Shown piece after piece: positions 8,428 through 16,349 of a stretch of DNA of 64,000 bases. Numbering within the stretch: position 1 is the stretch's first letter; each line of letters begins with the position of its first letter. Below the pieces are notes generated by a model that saw nothing but the letters and a program-made list of their open reading frames with translations, had not been told where the DNA came from and searched no databases. Made by a program: the position numbers and the translations under genes. Source of the stretch: Lentzea sp. NBRC 102530 (GTDB lineage Bacteria; Actinomycetota; Actinomycetes; Mycobacteriales; Pseudonocardiaceae); the NCBI RefSeq assembly GCF_030269365.1, contig NZ_BSTF01000008.1, positions 310,001 through 374,000 of the forward strand, in the 5' to 3' direction.

Positions 8428-8452
8428 CCGCTGCATGAGGCTCATGCAGCGG
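8428..8452. promoter_or_regulatory. Perfect 25-bp dyad, candidate operator for the XRE regulator
   Basis: CCGCTGCATGAG and CTCATGCAGCGG flank a single G, a perfect 12+12 inverted repeat. It lies between the divergent XRE gene (8290) and the gene at 8562. The half-site core CTCATGCA recurs at 8355-8362 and a shorter ATGAG/CTTCAT dyad lies at 8413-8423, which fits a multi-site operator. Binding by the XRE protein is inferred. Confidence 0.6.
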
Positions 8453-8561
8453 CCGAGTGGTGTTGGCGGGAACTGAGAAGCACCCTGCACAACGTCAGGC
8501 TGCGGGTCGATCCCCGTGGCGTGGCCAGTGCCTGACCCACCAACGGGGAGGACAACCGCCG

Positions 8562-9050
8562 ATGAGCCTCACGACCGCGGAGACCGGCACGGCCGGTATC
8601 CCACAGAACAGGGGACACGCACGAGCGATCGGGGAGGCCGTCGCGGGCTACCGGTTGCTCGGCTGGCAGGTGAGCGTCACCGAGCAGGGCGTGTTCCTGC
8701 CCCTGGGTCCCGCAACGACAGCCCTGGCGATGCCGGCGCGGATCGGGTCGCGAGTGCTGGCCGACCTGAAGTCGCGGATGCTCGCCGGCCCGGTGACGGT
8801 CATCCCCGGGCCCCGCGAGCACTGGATCTTCCTGGCCGAGCTGGTCGCGTTGCTCCCGACGCACCTGAAGGCGCCGCCGGAGGTCCAGTTCGTGCGGTCG
8901 CCGCACCGGATCGCCCTGCCGCCCACGATGACCCGGTACGGGTCGCTGAGGTGGGCGAACCCGCCGTCGCACTCGCGGCACTGGTTCCCGCCGTTCACGG
9001 CCGTGCTCGCGCTGGCCCGGACGGCTGCCGCGGAGGACCAGCGCCGATAA
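8562..9050 (+). CDS. Conserved-looking hypothetical protein, 162 residues
   Basis: I do not recognise a defined family. The protein is a single soluble domain with conserved-looking motifs (GYRLLGWQVSV, VTVIPGPREHWIFLAEL, SPHRIALPPTMTRYG). The wording is reminiscent of short actinobacterial proteins related to the N-terminal part of primase/polymerase-type proteins, but I cannot show catalytic residues. The ATG at 8562 has a GGGGAGGA ribosome site ten bases upstream. It is divergent from the XRE regulator and shares its palindromic control region, so it may be a target of that regulator. Confidence 0.65.
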   Translation: MSLTTAETGTAGIPQNRGHARAIGEAVAGYRLLGWQVSVTEQGVFLPLGPATTALAMPARIGSRVLADLKSRMLAGPVTVIPGPREHWIFLAELVALLPTHLKAPPEVQFVRSPHRIALPPTMTRYGSLRWANPPSHSRHWFPPFTAVLALARTAAAEDQRR

Positions 9051-9059
9051 TCGGTGCTC

Positions 9060-9467
9060 GTGGATGGCTTGGATCGTCGAACCGTGTTGTTGTGTGGGCT
9101 CGCCGCGGCGCTGAGCGCGTGTGGCGAGCCTGCTCCTCGCAAGACGGGCGGTGTGGGGACCGCTCGCGCCGGTGACCGGGTGGTCGCCGTCGCCTCGGTG
9201 CCCTCGGGCTCGGGATTGCTGGTGGACATGCCCGGCAACGCCCAACTGCTCGTCGTGCAACCTCGATCGGGTGAATTCCGGGCGTTCAACCCCTCCTGCC
9301 CGCACGTGGGTTCGTTCGTGAATCCGCCTGCCGGGGGAGTCATCACCTGCCCGTTGCACGGGAGCTCGTTCGACCCTTCTGACGGCTCTGTTCGCAAAGG
9401 ACCTGCGACTTCCGGTCTGGTGGAGGTCGCCGTCGTGCGTTCCGGGGACGATCTGGTGCTCGCCTGA
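9060..9467 (+). CDS. Rieske [2Fe-2S] domain lipoprotein (first of two)
   Basis: The 135-residue protein carries DRRTVLLCGLAAALSAC at its N-terminus, combining a twin-arginine pair with a lipobox (LSAC), so it is probably exported by Tat and lipidated. The two Rieske motifs are intact: CPHVG and CPLHG, providing two Cys and two His ligands for a 2Fe-2S cluster. It lacks the transmembrane anchor and length of cytochrome bc1 Rieske subunits, so it resembles the small ferredoxin-like Rieske proteins of actinobacteria. The start is uncertain (GTG 9054 or 9060). A second, closely similar gene follows. Confidence 0.85.
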   Translation: MDGLDRRTVLLCGLAAALSACGEPAPRKTGGVGTARAGDRVVAVASVPSGSGLLVDMPGNAQLLVVQPRSGEFRAFNPSCPHVGSFVNPPAGGVITCPLHGSSFDPSDGSVRKGPATSGLVEVAVVRSGDDLVLA

Positions 9468-9575
9468 GACCTGTGCATTTGCTGTGCATTGGGCGCTCGG
9501 ATGAACTCTCGCTGACCGATCCGCGTAATGCTGTGGTGTAACCCCGAACACCCCCACCACCACGGAGGATCGGTC

Positions 9576-10031
9576 GTGAACACCGAAAGCCCGGTCAGCA
9601 GGCGCGCGGCTCTGTGCGGAATCGCGGTTGCCCTCGCCGTGCCCAGCGGGCTCGTGACGGCGTGCAGTTCGACGAGTCCTTCCAGCTCTTCCCCGACCTC
9701 CGGAGGCTCGGAACCGACGTCGGCCGGAACGCCGGGAACCGCCCTCGTCGCGCTGGCCGACGTGCCGGAGGGAGGCGGCGCCGTGGTCGACGCGCCGGGC
9801 GGCAAGAAGATCGTCGTGGCGCGCATTTCGGCGTCCGAGGTCAAGGCTTATGACGCGACCTGCCCGCATCAGGGTTCGATGGTCGGAGAACCGTCCGGCG
9901 GCACCATCACGTGTCCTTCGCACGGCAGCCAGTTCGGTGCGTCCGACGGTGCCGTGAAGAAGGGGCCGGCGACGACCGGTCTGAAGGCCGTCGCGGTGAA
10001 GGTCGACGGCGACCAAGTGGTCCTGACCTGA
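9576..10031 (+). CDS. Rieske [2Fe-2S] domain lipoprotein (second of two)
   Basis: The 151-residue protein has SRRAALCGIAVALAV leading to a lipobox-like VTAC, then a Ser/Thr/Pro/Gly linker (SSTSPSSSSPTSGGS), then a Rieske domain with CPHQG and CPSHG motifs. It is a paralogue of the gene at 9060, with the same order of lipoprotein signal and Rieske domain but a longer surface linker. The GTG at 9576 has a good ribosome site (CGGAGG) eight bases upstream and excludes an unlikely upstream extension. Such proteins are thought to donate electrons to partner oxidases or peroxidases on the membrane; no partner gene is adjacent. Confidence 0.9.
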   Translation: MNTESPVSRRAALCGIAVALAVPSGLVTACSSTSPSSSSPTSGGSEPTSAGTPGTALVALADVPEGGGAVVDAPGGKKIVVARISASEVKAYDATCPHQGSMVGEPSGGTITCPSHGSQFGASDGAVKKGPATTGLKAVAVKVDGDQVVLT

Positions 10032-10073
10032 CCCTTTCTGTTTTTGTCAGACCCCGTCGATAGTCTTGACGGC

Positions 10074-11975
10074 GTGGCAGATCCCTCGACGTACCGCCCC
10101 GCGGTGGGCACGATTCCTGAGGCTCCCGGCGTCTACAAGTTCCGCGACGCCGGTGGCCGGGTCGTGTACGTCGGCAAGGCGAAGAGCTTGCGCAGCAGGC
10201 TGAACTCGTACTTCGCCGACCTGGCCGGGTTGCACCCGCGCACCCGCCAGATGGTGACGACGGCGGCCTCCGTCGAGTGGACGGTCGTCACCACCGAGGT
10301 CGAGGCGCTGCAGCTCGAGTACAACTGGATCAAGGAGTTCGACCCGCGCTTCAACGTCCGGTACCGCGACGACAAGTCGTACCCGGTGCTGGCCGTGACG
10401 TTGCACGAGGAATACCCGCGGCTGCACGTTTATCGCGGTCCGCGCAAGAAGGGTGTGCGCTACTTCGGCCCGTTCGCACACGCCTGGGCGATTCGCGAGA
10501 CGCTGGACCTGTTGTTGCGCGTCTTTCCCGCGCGCACGTGTTCTGCGGGTGTTTTCAAGCGCCACAACCAAATAGGCCGTCCCTGCCTGCTCGGGTACAT
10601 CGACAAGTGCTCGGCGCCGTGCGTCGGCAAGGTCTCCGCGGACGAACACCGCGACATCGTGCTGGACTTCTGCGACTTCCTGGCGGGCAAGACGGACAAC
10701 ATGGTCCGCCGCCTGGAACGCGAAATGCTGGCCGCGTCCGAAGAGCTGGAGTTCGAACGGGCGGCGCGCCTGCGTGACGATCTGGGTGCGCTGCGCCGTG
10801 CCATGGAAAAGCAGGCCGTGGTGCTGGGTGACGGCACGGACGCCGACGTGATGGCGTTCGCGCAGGACGAGCTGGAGGTCTCGGTCCAGGTGTTCCACGT
10901 CCGCGGCGGCCGGGTGCGCGGCCAGCGCGGCTGGGTGCTGGACAAGGTGGAGGCCGTCGACGACGCGGCGATCGTCGACCAGTTCATCATGCAGTTCTAC
11001 GGAGACGAAACGGAGAACACCCCGCGCGAGGTGCTGGTGCCCGTCCTGCCGGACGACGCTTCTGCCCTGGAGGACCTGCTCTCGGAACAACGAGGCTCGC
11101 GAGTCGTGCTGCGCGTCCCCCAACGAGGCGACAAGCGCGCGTTGATGGAAACCGTGGCCCGCAACGCCTCCGAGGCCTTCGCCCAGCACAAGCTCCGCCG
11201 GGCGGGAGACCTCACCGCGCGCTCGGCGGCGTTGCAGGAGATCCAGGACGCGCTGATGCTGGACACGGCCCCGCTGCGCATCGAGTGCATCGACATCAGC
11301 CACGTCCAGGGCACCGACGTGGTCGCGTCCCTGGTCGTCTTCGAGGACGGTCTGGCCCGCAAGTCCGAATACCGCCGCTTCGCGCTCCGCGAGGCCGCGA
11401 CCGAGGGCGACGTCGCCTCCATCGCCGAGGTCGTCCGCCGCCGCTTCCAGGCGATGCTCCGCGAAACGGCCAACGGCGGCCCCAACCCGGGCATCGACCC
11501 GGACACCGGCAAACCCCGCAAGTTCGCCTACCCGCCCAACCTCCTGGTGGTCGACGGCGCGGGCCCCCAGGCCGCGGCGGCGTCCGACGTCCTGGCCGAA
11601 CTGGGCATCACCGACGTGGCCGTCGTGGGCCTGGCCAAGCGCCTGGAAGAGGTCTGGGTCCCCGGCGAACAGGACCCGGTGATCCTCCCGCGCAGCAGCG
11701 ACGGCCTCTACCTGTTGCAACGAGTCCGCGACGAGGCCCACCGCTTCGCCATCGCCTACCACCGCCAGAAGCGCTCGAAGCGCATGACGACCTCGGAACT
11801 CGACGAGGTCCCAGGCTTGGGGGAGACGAGGAAAGCCGCGCTGCTCAAGCACTTCGGCTCGGTCAAGAAGCTGAAGCAGGCCACAGTGGACGAGATCAGC
11901 GACGTCCCGGGCGTGGGCCGCCGGACGGCAGAAGCGGTCGTGGCCACCCTCGCCTCCCCAGGAGGCAAAGCCTGA
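10074..11975 (+). CDS. uvrC: Excinuclease ABC subunit C
   Basis: UvrC makes both incisions in nucleotide excision repair after recruitment by UvrAB. The 633-residue protein has the GIY-YIG nuclease domain at residues 9-95 ([20 protein letters not shown]), a Cys-bearing region ([13 protein letters not shown]), the UVR helix motif near 210, the RNase H-like endonuclease core ([20 protein letters not shown]), and a C-terminal double helix-hairpin-helix ([10 protein letters not shown] and [12 protein letters not shown]). The GTG at 10074 is preferred over the TTG at 10044 because family members begin just before the GIY-YIG domain. It is followed directly by the HD hydrolase gene with a one-base overlap. 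Confidence 0.97.
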   Translation: MADPSTYRPAVGTIPEAPGVYKFRDAGGRVVYVGKAKSLRSRLNSYFADLAGLHPRTRQMVTTAASVEWTVVTTEVEALQLEYNWIKEFDPRFNVRYRDDKSYPVLAVTLHEEYPRLHVYRGPRKKGVRYFGPFAHAWAIRETLDLLLRVFPARTCSAGVFKRHNQIGRPCLLGYIDKCSAPCVGKVSADEHRDIVLDFCDFLAGKTDNMVRRLEREMLAASEELEFERAARLRDDLGALRRAMEKQAVVLGDGTDADVMAFAQDELEVSVQVFHVRGGRVRGQRGWVLDKVEAVDDAAIVDQFIMQFYGDETENTPREVLVPVLPDDASALEDLLSEQRGSRVVLRVPQRGDKRALMETVARNASEAFAQHKLRRAGDLTARSAALQEIQDALMLDTAPLRIECIDISHVQGTDVVASLVVFEDGLARKSEYRRFALREAATEGDVASIAEVVRRRFQAMLRETANGGPNPGIDPDTGKPRKFAYPPNLLVVDGAGPQAAAASDVLAELGITDVAVVGLAKRLEEVWVPGEQDPVILPRSSDGLYLLQRVRDEAHRFAIAYHRQKRSKRMTTSELDEVPGLGETRKAALLKHFGSVKKLKQATVDEISDVPGVGRRTAEAVVATLASPGGKA

Positions 11976-12559
11976 TGGCCGCCGCCGCCCTGCGAGCCCT
12001 GACCGAGGAGGTCCCGCTCCGCCGCCTCCCACAGGCAGCCGAAACCCTCCTCACCGAGCTGAACGCGCCACCCCGCCTGGCAGCGCACCTGCGAGCGGTC
12101 CACGACGTGGCAGCGCAACTGCTCGCCTGGGTGGCGCGGACCCACCCGACCGCCGAGGTCGACGAGGAGGCGGTCCTCTACGGAGCCGCCACTCACGACA
12201 TCGGAAAGGTGTTGCACCCCAACGAACTCTCCGGCCCGGGCCACGAGCACGAACCGGCGGGCCACGCCCTGCTGCGCGCCAGAGGCGTGGAAGAACGCCT
12301 GGCCCGCTTCGCCGGCACGCACGCCTCCTGGACCACCGCAGGCATCACCCTCGAAGAGCTCCTGGTGAGCCTCGCCGACAAGGTGTGGAAGGCCAACCGA
12401 GTCCCAGACCTGGAACAGCTGGTGACCGACCACCTGGCCCGCGTGAGCGGCCAGGAACCGTGGGAGGTGTTCATGGCGCTGGACGACGAGCTGAACCGCA
12501 TCGCCGAGGGCGCCGACGCGCGCCTTGCCTACCAGTCGAGCCAACCGGTGACGGCGTGA
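11975..12559 (+). CDS. HD-domain phosphohydrolase
   Basis: The 194-residue soluble protein has an HD motif in ATHDIGKVLHPNE around residue 72, with an upstream His (RAVHDVAAQLL) and downstream His in GHEHEPAGHALL, the metal-binding pattern of HD hydrolases. The superfamily removes phosphate from nucleotides or cyclic nucleotides; no more specific call is possible. The ATG overlaps the uvrC stop (TGATG), so it is translated with uvrC and may be linked to repair or nucleotide cleaning by context only. Confidence 0.85.
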   Translation: MAAAALRALTEEVPLRRLPQAAETLLTELNAPPRLAAHLRAVHDVAAQLLAWVARTHPTAEVDEEAVLYGAATHDIGKVLHPNELSGPGHEHEPAGHALLRARGVEERLARFAGTHASWTTAGITLEELLVSLADKVWKANRVPDLEQLVTDHLARVSGQEPWEVFMALDDELNRIAEGADARLAYQSSQPVTA

Positions 12560-13452
12560 CCGCAAGCCCACACCCGCACCAGGCCGCGCCGGCACCCGCC
12601 AGCGGCTCGCCCACCACACGTCATACGGCTGCGCCGATGCCTGCCGACGGTTTGCTCGTCGCACGTCTCACGGCTGCGCCGACGCCCGCCAACGGCTTGC
12701 CCGTCGCACATCCCACGGCCGCGCCGACGCCCGCCGACGGCTTGTTCACCGCACGTTTCACGGCTGAGCCGACGCCCACGACGCTGCTCGCGTGGTGCCG
12801 GCAGCGCACTCGCCGTGTCGCGCTTGCCGTTCGCGCGGGCCGTGTGGCGCCCGCCGCTCGCGCTCGCCGTGCGGCACCCGCAGGCTGCATGGCGCCCGCG
12901 GCCCGCTCAAACCTGCCGCACCTCGTGCCCGCCCCTCCCGCCTCACCGCCTGCGCTTGCCGCGCAGCCCGCACCCGTCGGCGGAGTGGTGCCCGCGGTCT
13001 CCGCCGAGCCCGCCCCGCAACCCGAGCCCGCCGGTCGCGCTGTACCCGCGTTCGCGCTCGCTGGTCGTGCCGTACCCGCGCCGCCCGCGTGTGCCTCATC
13101 GCCCGCGCCCGCTGGTCGTGCCGTACCCGCGCCGCCCGCGTGTGCCTCATCGCCCGCGCTCGCTGGTCGTGCCGCACCTGCGCTGCCCGCGTCCGCCGCA
13201 CCGCCCACACCCGCCGGTCGTGTCGCACCCGCACCACCCGCCGCACCAGTCACGCCCACCCGGCGCACTCCAGCCCCACGGCGCGAGGATCGTGACAGCG
13301 GCCACGCCACGCCCACCTCAACTGCCGAACCTGCCGCACCCGAGGCCCGTTCCGGTGGAGACTCACCCTCGGGCACGTCGCCGAGGTGCGCGGCCCGACC
13401 ACAGAGCTTGCCCAACCCAGAGCGCGGGAGAAGCGCGCTCATGAACAGGTAA
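12556..13452 (+). CDS. Repetitive Pro/Ala-rich reading frame (uncertain gene)
   Basis: A GTG at 12556 overlaps the HD gene stop as GTGA and opens 298 codons of low-complexity Pro/Ala/Thr/Arg sequence. It is built of tandem repeats: units beginning TAAPTPADGL every 15 residues near the start, and 17-residue units (AGRAVPAPPACASSPAP) in the middle. There is no signal peptide or recognised domain. The coupled start supports translation, but codon third positions look less GC-rich than in neighbours and several other frames are also open, so this may be a decaying or non-coding repeat region between uvrC and rapZ. Confidence 0.4.
   Translation: MTASPHPHQAAPAPASGSPTTRHTAAPMPADGLLVARLTAAPTPANGLPVAHPTAAPTPADGLFTARFTAEPTPTTLLAWCRQRTRRVALAVRAGRVAPAARARRAAPAGCMAPAARSNLPHLVPAPPASPPALAAQPAPVGGVVPAVSAEPAPQPEPAGRAVPAFALAGRAVPAPPACASSPAPAGRAVPAPPACASSPALAGRAAPALPASAAPPTPAGRVAPAPPAAPVTPTRRTPAPRREDRDSGHATPTSTAEPAAPEARSGGDSPSGTSPRCAARPQSLPNPERGRSALMNR
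12625..12774. repeat. Tandem repeat, 45-bp units
   Basis: Units starting at 12625, 12670, 12715 and a partial unit at 12760 share the pattern ACGGCTGCGCCGACGCC followed by GCCGACGGCTTG. They are in frame with the Pro/Ala-rich reading frame. Confidence 0.75.
13060..13212. repeat. Tandem repeat, 51-bp units
   Basis: Two almost identical 51-bp units start at 13060 and 13111 (GCTGGTCGTGCCGTACCCGC and onward) and a diverged third starts at 13162. They are in frame with the Pro/Ala-rich reading frame. Confidence 0.8.
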
Positions 13453-13465
13453 CGGAGTCGTAGTC

Positions 13466-14344
13466 GTGAACGCGGAGAAGTCCGGCATCGAAGTCGCCGT
13501 GGTGACCGGGCTGTCCGGTGCGGGCCGCAGCACCGCGGCCAAGTGCCTGGAGGACCTCGGCTGGTTCGTCGTCGACAACCTGCCCCCGGAACTCATCGCC
13601 ACCATGGTGGAGCTCGGCGCCCAGGCGCGCGGGGCCATCACGCGGGTGGCTGTCGTCATGGACGTGCGCAGCCGTGCGTTCACCGAAGACCTGGCCGCCA
13701 TCATCAAGGACCTGGACGCGCGCGGGTACAAGCCGCGCGTCCTCTTCCTCGAGGCCACGGACGACGTCCTCATCCGCCGCTTCGAGGCGGTGCGGCGCGG
13801 CCACCCCATGCAGGGGGACGGCCGGCTGCAGGACGGCATCGAGGCCGAGCGGATCCTGCTGACGCCGCTCAAGCAGGAAGCCGACCTGGTGCTGGACACG
13901 TCCGCGCTGAGCATCCACCAGCTGCGGGCCAAGATCGAGGACACGTTCGGCACCGAGGCGGCCAGCAGGACCAGGGTCACGGTGCTGAGCTTCGGGTACA
14001 AGTACGGGCTGCCGATGGACGCCGACCTCGTCATGGACGTGCGGTTCCTGCCCAACCCGTTCTGGATCCCGGAGCTGCGCGAGCAGACGGGTCTCGATGG
14101 TGAGGTGCGCAACTACGTGCTGTCCCAGGAGGGCGCTGACGAGTTCCTTGATCGGTACCACGAACTGCTCCGCCTCATCGGGGCCGGGTACCGGCGTGAG
14201 GGCAAGCGCTACCTGACGCTCGCGATCGGTTGCACCGGCGGCAAGCACCGCAGTGTTGCCCTGAGCGAAGAGCTGGCCGCGAGGCTCGCTAGCGAGGACG
14301 GCATGGCTGTCAAGGTCGTGCACAGGGATCTGGGACGCGAGTGA
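13466..14344 (+). CDS. rapZ: RNase adapter / nucleotide-binding protein RapZ (YvcJ family)
   Basis: The 292-residue protein has a Walker A motif at residues 15-22 (GLSGAGRS), the family signature VVDNLPPELI, and a conserved C-terminal half ending in GCTGGKHRSV, the RapZ ligand-binding part. In enterobacteria RapZ guides RNase E to a small RNA and senses glucosamine-6-phosphate; in actinobacteria the family is linked to cell-wall precursor control, with function less clear. The GTG at 13466 has GGAG eight bases upstream. It overlaps yvcK by four bases (GTGA) in the conserved rapZ-yvcK-whiA order. Confidence 0.95.
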   Translation: MNAEKSGIEVAVVTGLSGAGRSTAAKCLEDLGWFVVDNLPPELIATMVELGAQARGAITRVAVVMDVRSRAFTEDLAAIIKDLDARGYKPRVLFLEATDDVLIRRFEAVRRGHPMQGDGRLQDGIEAERILLTPLKQEADLVLDTSALSIHQLRAKIEDTFGTEAASRTRVTVLSFGYKYGLPMDADLVMDVRFLPNPFWIPELREQTGLDGEVRNYVLSQEGADEFLDRYHELLRLIGAGYRREGKRYLTLAIGCTGGKHRSVALSEELAARLASEDGMAVKVVHRDLGRE

Positions 14345-15318
14345 CGAAGTTGAAAGCTGTTGCTTTGGGTGGCGGGCACGGGCTGCACGCGACGCTGACC
14401 GCGCTGAAGCGGGTCACCGACGACGTGACGGCCGTGGTGACCGTCGCGGACGACGGGGGCTCGTCGGGGCGGTTGCGGCGCGAGCTCAGCGACCTGCTGC
14501 CGCCGGGTGACCTGCGCAAGGCCATGGCGGCGCTGGCCGGGGAGGACGAGGCCAGCCAGCGCTGGACGTCCCTGTTCAAGCACCGCTTCGGCGGCACGGG
14601 GGCACTCGCGGGTCATGCGGTGGGGAACCTGGTGATCGCCGGGCTGCTCGAGCAGCTCGGCGATCCCGTCGCGGTGCTCGACCTCACGAGCAGGCTGCTC
14701 GGCGTCAAGGGGCGCGTGCTGCCCATGTCGAACGACCCGCTCGACATCGAGGCCGACGTCATGGGCCTCGACGAGGACGTGACGGACGTGCGGCGCATCC
14801 GGGGGCAGGTCGCCATCGCGACCACGCCGGGGCTCGTGCAGCGCATCCGGTTGACTGCCCCGAACGGGCGACCTGCAGGCTGTCCGGAAGCAGTACAGGC
14901 TGTACTTGACGCGGATCTTGTGTTACTCGGGCCCGGATCGTGGTTCACCAGCGTGTTGCCGCACCTGCTGGTGCCCGAACTGCACGACGCGCTCGTGCGC
15001 ACGGAGGCCAAGAAGGTCCTCGTGCTCAATCTCGTCCCCCAACCGGGTGAAACTGCTGGTTTCTCTCCGGAGCGGCATTTGGACGTAGTCTGCGAGCACG
15101 CACCCGAGCTGAAGGTGGACGCGGTGATCGCCGACGTCGACTCGGTCCCGACCCCGGACCGGTTGACGCGAGCCGCCTCGGCACTGGGTGCGCGGACGCA
15201 TCTGGCGAAGATCGCCGCACCGGACGCCGCTGAACGGCATGATCCGGAGGCGCTTGCCGGTTGCCTGAGGCAGGTGGTCGAGGAGACCGGAGTGGGAGGG
15301 ACGAGCCCGTGGCGATGA
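14341..15318 (+). CDS. yvcK: Gluconeogenesis factor YvcK/CuvA-like protein (CofD superfamily)
   Basis: The 325-residue protein begins with the family motif [12 protein letters not shown] and continues with [13 protein letters not shown] and [12 protein letters not shown], the UDP-sugar and phosphate-binding loops of Yvc[14 protein letters not shown] and the later [13 protein letters not shown] segment are also typical. YvcK proteins bind UDP-N-acetylglucosamine and help direct carbon into peptidoglycan; the mycobacterial homologue is CuvA. It is the middle gene of the rapZ-yvcK-whiA unit, starting with a GTGA overlap and overlapping whiA by ten bases. Confidence 0.95.
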   Translation: MTKLKAVALGGGHGLHATLTALKRVTDDVTAVVTVADDGGSSGRLRRELSDLLPPGDLRKAMAALAGEDEASQRWTSLFKHRFGGTGALAGHAVGNLVIAGLLEQLGDPVAVLDLTSRLLGVKGRVLPMSNDPLDIEADVMGLDEDVTDVRRIRGQVAIATTPGLVQRIRLTAPNGRPAGCPEAVQAVLDADLVLLGPGSWFTSVLPHLLVPELHDALVRTEAKKVLVLNLVPQPGETAGFSPERHLDVVCEHAPELKVDAVIADVDSVPTPDRLTRAASALGARTHLAKIAAPDAAERHDPEALAGCLRQVVEETGVGGTSPWR

Positions 15319-16295
15319 CGTCGGCGGTCAAGGACGAGCTGAGCAGGCTCGCGGTATCCAAGACCTGTTGCCGCCGCGCGGAGGTGTCCTCCCTGCTCAG
15401 GTTCGCCGGCGGCCTGCACATCGTGTCCGGCAGGGTCGTCGTCGAGGCCGAACTCGACCTCGGCTCCGCGGCCCGCAGGCTGCTCAAGGAGATCCAGGCG
15501 CTCTACGGCCACCACGCCGAGGTGTTCACGATCCAGTCCAACGGCCTGCGCAAGGGCACCCGGTACGTCGTCCGCGTGGTGAAGGACGGCGAGGGCCTCG
15601 CCCGGCAGACCGGTCTGCTCGACCCGCGCGGCCGTCCCGTGCGCGGCCTGCCCGCTCCGGTCGTGAGTGGCGGCGTGTGCGACGCCGAGGCGGCGTGGCG
15701 CGGTGCGTTCCTCGCGCACGGCTCGCTGACCGAACCCGGTCGCAGCTCGTCGCTGGAGATCACCTGTCCCGGTCCCGAGGCCGCGCTGGCCCTGGTCGGA
15801 GCCGCCCGCCGGATGGGCATCTCGTCCAAGTCGCGCGAGGTCCGCGGGGCCGAGCGCGTGGTGATAAGGGACGGCGACGCCATCGGCGCGATGCTCACCA
15901 AGCTCGGCGCGCACGACAGCGTGATGGCCTGGGAAGAGCGCCGGATGCGGCGTGAGGTGCGTGCCACGGCGAACAGGCTCGCGAACTTCGACGACGCCAA
16001 CCTGCGCCGTTCGGCCCGTGCGGCCGTCGCGGCCGCGGCACGGGTCGCGCGCGCGTTGGAGATCCTCGGCCCGGAGGCACCGGACCACCTGGCCGCGGCC
16101 GGTCAGCTGCGGCTCGCGCACCGCCAGGCGTCCCTGGAGGAGCTCGGGCAGCTGTCCGACCCGCAGATGACCAAGGACGCGGTGGCAGGCCGTATAAGGC
16201 GTCTCCTGGCGATGGCCGACAAGCGCGCGAAGGACCTCGGACTGCCGGACACGGAGTCCGCGGTGACGGCCGAAATGCTCGAAGCAGAGGTGTGA
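15309..16295 (+). CDS. whiA: Sporulation transcription factor WhiA
   Basis: The 328-residue protein has the N-terminal LAGLIDADG-like domain ([20 protein letters not shown], then [20 protein letters not shown]) and the C-terminal helix-turn-helix near [20 protein letters not shown]. WhiA activates cell-division genes such as ftsZ during sporulation in Streptomyces, working with WhiB. The GTG at 15309 gives the family N-terminus [11 protein letters not shown]; an ATG six bases later is an alternative. It ends the rapZ-yvcK-whiA unit and is convergent with the LuxR-type gene. Confidence 0.97.
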   Translation: MAMTSAVKDELSRLAVSKTCCRRAEVSSLLRFAGGLHIVSGRVVVEAELDLGSAARRLLKEIQALYGHHAEVFTIQSNGLRKGTRYVVRVVKDGEGLARQTGLLDPRGRPVRGLPAPVVSGGVCDAEAAWRGAFLAHGSLTEPGRSSSLEITCPGPEAALALVGAARRMGISSKSREVRGAERVVIRDGDAIGAMLTKLGAHDSVMAWEERRMRREVRATANRLANFDDANLRRSARAAVAAAARVARALEILGPEAPDHLAAAGQLRLAHRQASLEELGQLSDPQMTKDAVAGRIRRLLAMADKRAKDLGLPDTESAVTAEMLEAEV

Positions 16296-16299
16296 GGAA

Positions 16300-16316
16300 G
16301 CGCCGGCCGCCGGCGC
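16300..16316. terminator. GC-rich hairpin between whiA and the convergent regulator
   Basis: GCGCCGGC and GCCGGCGC flank one base, a perfect 8-bp stem five bases after the whiA stop. There is no T-run, as is common for actinobacterial terminators. Confidence 0.45.
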
Positions 16317-16349
16317 ACGCCAGCGGCCGCCTCCCCCGACACCCAGGTC

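Noticed and set aside
12625-13212. CRISPR array
   Set aside because: The repeats are contiguous 45- and 51-bp coding-type units without spacers, and no cas gene is near.
12621-13442. 273-codon minus-strand Ala/Gly-rich frame
   Set aside because: It lies over the same repeats as the plus-strand frame, with no coupled start and no ribosome site. The plus-strand frame is the better, though still weak, candidate.
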